A program made the translations under genes and the position numbers. The notes beneath the pieces were generated by a model. It did not search any database, had not been told where the DNA came from, and saw only the letters and a program-made list of their open reading frames with translations. Positions 1 through 3,664 of a stretch of DNA of 5,070 nt are shown piece by piece (the stretch's first letter is position 1; every line of letters starts with the position of its first letter). Source of the DNA: JACCUZ01 sp038246575 (lineage in GTDB: Bacteria; Actinomycetota; Actinomycetes; JACCUZ01); assembly GCA_038246575.1 (NCBI GenBank), contig JBBRVU010000248.1, forward strand, positions 1 through 5,070, given 5' to 3'.

Positions 1-303
1 CCGCCAGTCGATGGAGTCCCTCGCGGCCCGCTCGAGCAGGGGGTCGTCGATGTCGGTGACGTTCTGCACGTAGTGGACGTCGTGTCCCGCATCGCGCCAC
101 ACCCGCTGCACGAGGTCGAACGCGAGGAACGTCGATGCGTGCCCCAGATGTGTCGCGTCGTACGGGGTGATGCCGCAGACGTACATCGTCGCGCTCGGGC
201 CTGGCGTTGTCGGTCGGACCTGTCCGCTCGCGGAGTCGTGCAGCCACAGCGGTTGGCCGAGACCGTCGACGACGGGAACTGGACTGGTGGACCACGGCTG
301 CAC
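1..303 (-). CDS. mshC: MshC, mycothiol cysteine ligase (N-terminal part, cut by window edge)
   Basis: MshC joins L-cysteine to glucosaminyl-inositol (GlcN-Ins) using ATP, through a cysteinyl-adenylate. It is the cytosolic, penultimate step of mycothiol synthesis. The 101 visible residues begin VQPWSTSPVPVVDG and read without a stop to the window edge, about the first quarter of a roughly 410-residue family. Diagnostic motifs are MYVCGITPYDATHLGHAS (residues 40-57), which holds the class I synthetase nucleotide-binding HxGH (H52-H55) and C43, the cysteine expected to bind the catalytic zinc. NVTDIDDPLLERA (81-93) follows. An N-terminus of the 'QxWS...PxxPG' kind and the GITPYDATH wording separate MshC from true cysteinyl-tRNA synthetase (CysS), its closest relative. 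The GTG start at 303 is chosen because it gives the expected family N-terminus and has TAGGAT seven bases upstream. It lies 24 bases after the kinase-like gene and is probably cotranscribed with it. The KMSKS loop and C-terminal domain are off-window. Confidence 0.95.
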   Translation of the reverse strand, partial: MQPWSTSPVPVVDGLGQPLWLHDSASGQVRPTTPGPSATMYVCGITPYDATHLGHASTFLAFDLVQRVWRDAGHDVHYVQNVTDIDDPLLERAARDSIDWR

Positions 304-310
304 GGCCGCG

Positions 311-316
311 ATCCTA
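311..316 (-). promoter_or_regulatory. TAGGAT before mshC: ribosome binding site or internal -10 box
   Basis: Minus-strand TAGGAT is followed by CGCGGCC and the GTG start at 303. AGGA is a usable Shine-Dalgarno core. TAGGAT is also a good Streptomyces-type -10 hexamer, so a separate leaderless mshC message from inside the operon is possible. The sequence alone cannot decide between them. Confidence 0.4.
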
Positions 317-327
317 CGGGCGGTGTC

Positions 328-1125
328 TCAGAACGGCGGCCACGGGATGGCCGGCCAGCCGTCGCCCGGGTAGGGCAGGTGCCCCTCGCGGAGCAACCGG
401 CGGACCCGGCGTCCGGTCGCGGTCACTTCCGCCGGGGTGAGCAGGTCGACCAGCTCGCTGCCCAGAGAGTCCTCCAGTGCCAGAGCCAGCGTCTCGAGTG
501 ACTGCCGTTCCTGGCTCGTGAGCTCGAGTCCCGCCCATCCCCACAGCACGGTGCGCAGCTTCGCCTCGACATGGAAGCTGACGCCGTGATCGACGCCCCG
601 CACCACGCCGTCGGGGCCGGGCAGGACGTGCCCGCCCTTGCGGTCGGCGTTGTTCAGCACCACGTCGAGGACGGCCATCCGGCGAAGTCGGGCGTCATCG
701 GCATGACCGAGGACGACGGGTTCGCCGTCGCCGCCGAGAGCGTCCACGACGTGCAACCAGTCCCGCGGCAGCTCGGCTGGACGGAGAAGGTCGACCAGCT
801 CGACCTGAGGATCGGTCTCGACCCACAGCTGACACATCCCCCGGCCGTACGGCCCGTCCCGCATGACCGTCGGCGGCACGACCGCGCCACCGAAAGCCTC
901 GGACACGAGGTACGCGCTGACTTCCCGACCAGCCAACGAGCCGTCCGGGAAGTCCCACAGTGGCCGCTCGCCGGCGATCGGCTTGTAGACCGCCTGCGCG
1001 TTGGCGCCCTCACCGTCGAGTGCGCAGAACAGCGTGGCGTTCGATGCGTCGACCAGCCGGCCCTCGACGGTCAGGTTGCCGCGGCGCAGCAGCTCGAGGC
1101 CCTGCGCCAGGTCGATGTCGCTCAC
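328..1125 (-). CDS. PI3/PI4-kinase-like protein of the SCO1664 family (third gene of the actinobacterial trio)
   Basis: This 265-residue protein matches what I know of the SCO1664/TIGR03843 family: actinobacterial proteins of unknown function with distant similarity to phosphatidylinositol 3-/4-kinases. Visible kinase-like signs are AVYKPIAGERPLWDFPDG (45-62), with K48 as candidate ATP-binding lysine, and LAGREVSAYLV (64-74), with E69 as its possible partner. LDVVLNNADRKGGHVL (153-168) resembles the lipid-kinase catalytic loop DRHxxN, with D161 as candidate catalytic base but H166 where asparagine is usual. VDHGVSFH (178-185) occupies the DFG place, with D179 as candidate metal ligand. The C-terminus is short and aromatic-rich (GDGWPAIPWPPF). 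There is no signal peptide or membrane segment, so it is probably cytosolic. The start is GTG, with CAGGCT seven bases upstream. It lies 34 bases after the DUF3090 gene and 24 before mshC. Family assignment is firm; kinase activity and substrate are inference. Confidence 0.88.
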   Translation of the reverse strand: MSDIDLAQGLELLRRGNLTVEGRLVDASNATLFCALDGEGANAQAVYKPIAGERPLWDFPDGSLAGREVSAYLVSEAFGGAVVPPTVMRDGPYGRGMCQLWVETDPQVELVDLLRPAELPRDWLHVVDALGGDGEPVVLGHADDARLRRMAVLDVVLNNADRKGGHVLPGPDGVVRGVDHGVSFHVEAKLRTVLWGWAGLELTSQERQSLETLALALEDSLGSELVDLLTPAEVTATGRRVRRLLREGHLPYPGDGWPAIPWPPF

Positions 1126-1132
1126 CCGACCC

Positions 1133-1138
1133 AGCCTG
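1133..1138 (-). promoter_or_regulatory. CAGGCT before the kinase-like gene: weak ribosome binding site
   Basis: Minus-strand CAGGCT is followed by GGGTCGG and the GTG start at 1125. AGG is the likely pairing core. No stronger purine-rich site occurs in the 34-base gap, so translation initiation is probably weak or coupled to the upstream gene. Confidence 0.4.
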
Positions 1139-1159
1139 GCACGGCAGCGGGGCCCTGGC

Positions 1160-1726
1160 TCAGCGCCGGTAGCCGTTCGCCCGGGGGCACACGTGCCCGC
1201 TCACATCCAGCGGCCCGCCGCAGAACGGGCAGGGCGGGCGGCCAGCCGCGACGACTGTCTCGGCGCGGGCGACGAATGCGCGCGCCGCAGTCCCCGAGAG
1301 GCGGACGCGCAACAGAGGAGGGCCTTCCTCGGCGTCGTCGTCGATGAGCAGCGGCTCGGAGTCTTCCTCCGCCTCGGTGGCGGCCTGTGCCTCGATGACG
1401 ACGACCTCGTCGTCGGAGTCCCAGGCGAGCGCCATCGTGCCGACGCGGAACTCCTCCTCGATGGGAGCCTCGAGCGGCGCGAGGTCCAGAGCATCCGGCG
1501 GGCTGACGGCGGGCACTGCCGCTTCGCCGGCGGAGCGACGCAGCACCTCGTCCAGCAACGCTTCGACACGTTCGGCCAGGACGGACACCTGCTGCTTCTC
1601 CAGAGCAACGCTGGTCGTTCGGCCGCTGCCCTTGGCCTGCAGGAAGAAGGTGCGCTGGCCGGGCTCGCCCACCGTTCCCGCCACGAAGCGCTCAGGGGGG
1701 TCGTACTCGTAGATCACGCGCGGCAT
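1160..1726 (-). CDS. DUF3090 family protein with C-terminal zinc-ribbon-like motif (second gene of the trio)
   Basis: This 188-residue protein belongs to the DUF3090 (TIGR03847/SCO1665) family, whose function is unknown. The N-terminus MPRVIYEYDPPERFVAGTVG and the phrase RTFFLQAKG (25-33) are family hallmarks. Residues 41-64 look helical. A strongly acidic stretch (about 103-136, rich in Asp and Glu) follows FRVGTMALAWD (93-103). The tail CPFCGGPLDVSGHVCPRANG (166-185), then YRR, supplies C166, C169, H178 and C180, a plausible single zinc site. A longer reading from an ATG at 1777 would add 17 residues overlapping the upstream gene. I reject it, because the family N-terminus begins at 1726 and AGGG lies eight bases before that ATG. 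The gap to the phosphatase gene is only 10 bases, so the two are almost surely translated from one message. Its neighbours suggest an accessory or scaffold role for the kinase/phosphatase pair, which is inference only. Confidence 0.9.
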   Translation of the reverse strand: MPRVIYEYDPPERFVAGTVGEPGQRTFFLQAKGSGRTTSVALEKQQVSVLAERVEALLDEVLRRSAGEAAVPAVSPPDALDLAPLEAPIEEEFRVGTMALAWDSDDEVVVIEAQAATEAEEDSEPLLIDDDAEEGPPLLRVRLSGTAARAFVARAETVVAAGRPPCPFCGGPLDVSGHVCPRANGYRR

Positions 1727-1733
1727 ACCTGCG

Positions 1734-1739
1734 ACCCTA
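1734..1739 (-). promoter_or_regulatory. TAGGGT before DUF3090: ribosome binding site that decides the start
   Basis: Minus-strand TAGGGT lies seven bases before ATG 1726. AGGG is the only Shine-Dalgarno-like sequence near either candidate start, and it supports 1726 over 1777. Its first three bases are the TAG stop codon of the upstream phosphatase gene, so terminating ribosomes are delivered to the site, which suggests translational coupling. Confidence 0.55.
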
Positions 1740-2438
1740 TGCGGTGCCGCCGCCGGCTCCGCCGCCCACCGGCGCATCCGATGAGGTCCGCCGCCGCCGG
1801 CGTCCCTTGGCCGGCGCGAGGAACGACAGGTCGCCGCCGACGTCGTTGGTGCGCACCACGAAGGGGCGGGTCGGCGAATACGCCACGACGCTGACAGACG
1901 CCGGGTCCACGAGGATCCGCTGGAACAGATCGAGGTGCATGCCCAACGCGTCGGCCAGCACCGACTTGATCACGTCACCGTGGCTCACGACGGCGTAGAC
2001 CGCGTCGGGACCGAGCCGTTCGTTCCAGTCGCGCACTGCTTCCAGGACGCGGTCCTGCATAGCCCGCATCGACTCCCCTCCCTCGCCCGGGAACGTCATG
2101 GCCGACGGGTGGCTCTGGACCACCTTCCAGAGCGGATCCTTGGCCAGCTTCTTGAGCTCCTGTCCGGACCAGTCGCCGTAGTGGACCTCGCCGACCCGCT
2201 CGTCGAGATGGCGCGCGACCGGGTCCCGGCCGTCGAGGAGGGCATCGGTCGTCTCCTGGCACCGCTGCAGAGGGCTGGACACGACCGCAGTCAGCGGCAC
2301 ACCTCGCAACCGCTCCGACAGCGCGCGCACCTGGGCGCGCCCCGAGTCGTCCAGGCCCACGCCCTCGGTCCAGCCCGCCAGGACACCGGCACCGTTCGCG
2401 GTCGTCTTCCCGTGCCGGATGAGCACGACTGTCGCCAT
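1737..2438 (-). CDS. Histidine phosphatase / probable phosphomutase of the MSMEG_4193 family (first gene of the trio)
   Basis: This 233-residue member of the phosphoglycerate-mutase-like histidine phosphatase superfamily matches the actinobacterial MSMEG_4193 (TIGR03848) subgroup. The catalytic set is complete. VVLIRHGKTTAN (4-15) carries R8 and the phospho-accepting H9. VVSSPLQRCQET (52-63) has R59. EVHYGDWSG (84-92) supplies E84 as likely acid/base. VVSHGDVIKSVLADALG (150-166) carries H153. A tail of about 25 residues beyond the fold has a basic run (KGRRRRR, 211-217) and ends glycine-rich (VGGGAGGGTA). The ATG at 2438 is chosen over one at 2504, which would add 22 residues ahead of the conserved first strand; TAGGCT lies seven bases before the chosen start. 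It opens the leftward operon, and its TAG stop sits inside the motif ahead of DUF3090. The substrate is unknown. A phosphomutase role has been proposed for the family because of the neighbouring kinase-like gene, but plain phosphatase activity is equally possible. Confidence 0.9.
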   Translation of the reverse strand: MATVVLIRHGKTTANGAGVLAGWTEGVGLDDSGRAQVRALSERLRGVPLTAVVSSPLQRCQETTDALLDGRDPVARHLDERVGEVHYGDWSGQELKKLAKDPLWKVVQSHPSAMTFPGEGGESMRAMQDRVLEAVRDWNERLGPDAVYAVVSHGDVIKSVLADALGMHLDLFQRILVDPASVSVVAYSPTRPFVVRTNDVGGDLSFLAPAKGRRRRRTSSDAPVGGGAGGGTA

Positions 2439-2445
2439 GATCGGC

Positions 2446-2451
2446 AGCCTA
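2446..2451 (-). promoter_or_regulatory. TAGGCT before the phosphatase start: -10 box or Shine-Dalgarno core
   Basis: On the minus strand TAGGCT is followed by GCCGATC and then ATG. TAGGCT fits the TAnnnT pattern of actinobacterial housekeeping -10 boxes. Transcription seven bases downstream would start at the A of ATG, giving a leaderless mRNA. AGG at this distance can also pair with 16S rRNA. As first gene of the operon it is the best candidate for a true -10. Confidence 0.4.
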
Positions 2452-2499
2452 CGAGACGCACGAGCGACCCGACATGGCGCGCGGGGGGCCGGGAGCACC

Positions 2500-2505
2500 G
2501 ACAAT
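2500..2505 (+). promoter_or_regulatory. GACAAT: candidate -10 box for a leaderless corA message
   Basis: GACAAT matches TATAAT at four of six positions, including the key second A and final T. It is followed by six bases (GGCCCG) and then GTG 2512, so transcription would begin at or next to the start codon. This would explain why corA lacks a well-placed Shine-Dalgarno: the nearest purine run, GGGAG at 2491-2495, is 16 bases away. No -35 match was found. Confidence 0.4.
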
Positions 2506-2511
2506 GGCCCG

Positions 2512-3486
2512 GTGATCGTCGACTGCGCCCTCTACCGCCAGGGCTTGCGCCAGCAGGTGGACGGCGACCTGCACGACGCGCTGGCCCAGGCCCGCCGACG
2601 GGGCGAGAGCTTCATCTGGATCGGGTTGCACGACCCCACCCAGGACGAGCTCGAGCACGTGGCCAAGGAGTTCGGCCTGCACAACCTGGCCGTCGAGGAC
2701 GCGGTGAAGGCCCACCAGCGCCCGAAGATCGAAAAGTACGAGGACAGCCTCTTCGTGGTTCTCAAGACGGTCCGCTACGACGAGCCGACCCAGCAGATCG
2801 AGCTGGGCGACGTGATGCTCTTCCTCGGCGACTCGTTCGTGGTCACGGTCCGGCACGGTCAGGCGCGTGCGCTGACCGACATCCGGCGCCGACTCGAGCA
2901 CACCCACGACGTCATCGACTACGGGCCCTTCGCCGTGCTGTACGCCGTCTGCGACGCCATCGTCGATGACTACACCGCGATCTCGGTCGCGGTCGAGGAG
3001 GACATCGAGGAGGTCGAGCAGCGGGTCTTCTCGCCGGAGCGCAGCAACGACGCCGGCCGGATCTACAACCTCAAGCGGGAGATCGTGGAGTTCCGTCGAG
3101 CGGTCGGCCCGCTGGTGGAGCCGATGACCAAGCTGTCGACCGGCCAGGTGGGTCAGGTCCACGAGGATCTGCGTCCGTACTTCCGCGACGTCGCGGATCA
3201 CGCGGTCCGGGTGGCCGAGCAGGTGGACGGTTTCGACGACCTGCTCAGCTCCGTGCTGTCGGCCAACCTGGCCCAGGTCGGGGTCCAACAGAACAACGAC
3301 ATGAGGCGGATCTCCGCCTGGGTGGCCATCCTCGCCGTCCCGACGATGATCGCGGCGATCTACGGGATGAACTTCACGAACATGCCCGAGCTACGGTGGC
3401 AGTACGGCTACCCCGTCTGCCTGGGGGTCATGGCCGTGTCCTGCGCTGTTCTCTACCGGGCGTTCAAGCGCAGCGGGTGGTTGTGA
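2512..3486 (+). CDS. corA: CorA-family magnesium/cobalt channel
   Basis: CorA proteins are homopentameric inner-membrane channels that admit Mg2+ (and Co2+ or Ni2+). They have a large cytosolic N-terminal domain and two C-terminal helices. This 324-residue protein has the usual length. It begins VIVDCALYRQG and has the soluble-domain phrases FIWIGLHDPTQDEL and HNLAVEDAVKAHQRPKIEKY, then the long stalk helix with LKREIVEFRRAVGPL (187-201). Membrane helix 1 spans about 268-284 and ends in the signature YGMNF (284-288; GMN 285-287), followed by the loop TNMPEL. Helix 2 spans about 300-316, with a basic tail (FKRSGWL). I choose GTG 2512 because the family N-terminus starts there. In-frame ATGs at 2419 and 2437 would add a low-quality extension into the divergent gene. 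No Shine-Dalgarno sits at normal spacing; GACAAT ends six bases upstream, which suggests a leaderless message. It is probably monocistronic. Confidence 0.93.
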   Translation: MIVDCALYRQGLRQQVDGDLHDALAQARRRGESFIWIGLHDPTQDELEHVAKEFGLHNLAVEDAVKAHQRPKIEKYEDSLFVVLKTVRYDEPTQQIELGDVMLFLGDSFVVTVRHGQARALTDIRRRLEHTHDVIDYGPFAVLYAVCDAIVDDYTAISVAVEEDIEEVEQRVFSPERSNDAGRIYNLKREIVEFRRAVGPLVEPMTKLSTGQVGQVHEDLRPYFRDVADHAVRVAEQVDGFDDLLSSVLSANLAQVGVQQNNDMRRISAWVAILAVPTMIAAIYGMNFTNMPELRWQYGYPVCLGVMAVSCAVLYRAFKRSGWL

Positions 3487-3518
3487 CCAGGCGGTGTCAC
3501 CGGAATGGCCCAGTCCGA

Positions 3519-3547
3519 CCCCCACCTGGGGGGCTCTTTGCCCAAAG
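3519..3547 (+). terminator. Possible corA terminator (weak, overlapping hairpins)
   Basis: Beginning 33 bases after the corA stop, CCCCC (3519-3523) can pair with GGGGG (3528-3532) around loop ACCT. The G run is also shared with a competing stem, GGGC (3531-3534) with GCCC (3540-3543) around TCTTT, and a third, CTTTG (3536-3540) with CAAAG (3543-3547). No long U tract follows, as is common in GC-rich actinobacteria. The stems are short, so this is tentative. Confidence 0.3.
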
Positions 3548-3551
3548 CCTC

Positions 3552-3577
3552 GTCAAGGCGCGGTCAAGTCGGTCACC
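3552..3577 (+). promoter_or_regulatory. GTCA-type direct repeats, candidate response-regulator site upstream of the M23 gene
   Basis: GTCAAG occurs at 3552-3557 and again at 3563-3568, exactly 11 bases apart with a five-base spacer. A related GTCACC lies at 3572-3577, nine bases further. Hexamer-N5-hexamer direct repeats are the usual layout for OmpR-family regulators. MtrA of this family controls cell-wall hydrolase genes in actinobacteria and, as I recall, binds GTCA-containing repeats. The assignment to MtrA is inference; the repeats themselves are directly visible. Confidence 0.35.
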
Positions 3578-3585
3578 ATTGGTGA
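3573..3585. promoter_or_regulatory. 13-bp palindrome TCACCATTGGTGA, possible operator
   Basis: TCACCA and TGGTGA are perfect inverted six-base arms around one central T, 80 bases before the M23 start. It overlaps the last GTCA repeat. As DNA it could bind a dimeric regulator; as RNA it could form a five-base-pair stem with a three-base loop. It is not the CRP/GlxR pattern TGTGA-N6-TCACA, since the arms are in the opposite order. Confidence 0.35.
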
Positions 3586-3608
3586 GAGTCCGCCGAGGGG
3601 GTAGGGGT

Positions 3609-3631
3609 GGCCTTCCGTGCCCGGCCTTCCG
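3609..3631 (+). repeat. Two 9-bp direct repeats in the M23 leader
   Basis: GGCCTTCCG occurs at 3609-3617 and 3623-3631, a period of 14 bases. The second copy forms part of a small CCGG-CCTT-CCGG hairpin (3621-3632). This may be a second regulatory site or simply chance in a GC-rich leader. Confidence 0.35.
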
Positions 3632-3664
3632 GCTGGCAACGACGAGACTGTTGGGGGGGTGAGG

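Larger units (their letters stand above)
2439..2511. promoter_or_regulatory. Divergent promoter spacer between the trio operon and corA
   Basis: These 73 bases separate the start codons of two divergently read genes, so promoters for both must lie here or reach into the coding ends. I see a candidate -10 for each direction (described separately) but no convincing -35 hexamer at 16-18 bases for either. The presence of promoters follows from gene layout; their exact position is inferred. Confidence 0.6.

Noticed and set aside
1..303. Cysteinyl-tRNA synthetase (CysS)
   Set aside because: The HxGH motif is shared, but the N-terminus and the MYVCGITPYDATHLGHAS wording are those of MshC.
1727..1777. 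17-residue N-terminal extension of DUF3090 from ATG 1777
   Set aside because: It would overlap the phosphatase gene and add residues ahead of the family's usual MPRVIYEYDP start, with no better ribosome binding site.
571..1894. Plus-strand open frames (571-1347 and 1001-1894) opposite the kinase-like and DUF3090 genes
   Set aside because: They lie antisense to two conserved families and contain no motif of their own; long antisense frames are expected at this base composition.
2419..2511. 31-residue N-terminal extension of CorA from ATG 2419
   Set aside because: It would run through the whole divergent promoter spacer and the start of the phosphatase gene, and the extension is Arg/Gly-rich with no CorA-like sequence.
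1935..2969. Plus-strand open frame of 344 codons spanning the phosphatase, the spacer and corA
   Set aside because: It crosses two well-identified genes in the wrong frames and has the Arg/Pro-rich composition of a shadow frame in GC-rich DNA.
2449..3288. Minus-strand open frame of 279 codons opposite corA
   Set aside because: It is antisense to corA, whose GMN signature and two membrane helices are clear; the composition (Val/Leu/Asp/His) is that of a reversed gene.
3487..3664. c-di-AMP (ydaO-type) riboswitch ahead of the M23 gene
   Set aside because: Such riboswitches often precede actinobacterial cell-wall hydrolases, but the conserved blocks I would expect (GGGGTGAAT-like and CCGTCAGCTAACC-like segments) are not present.
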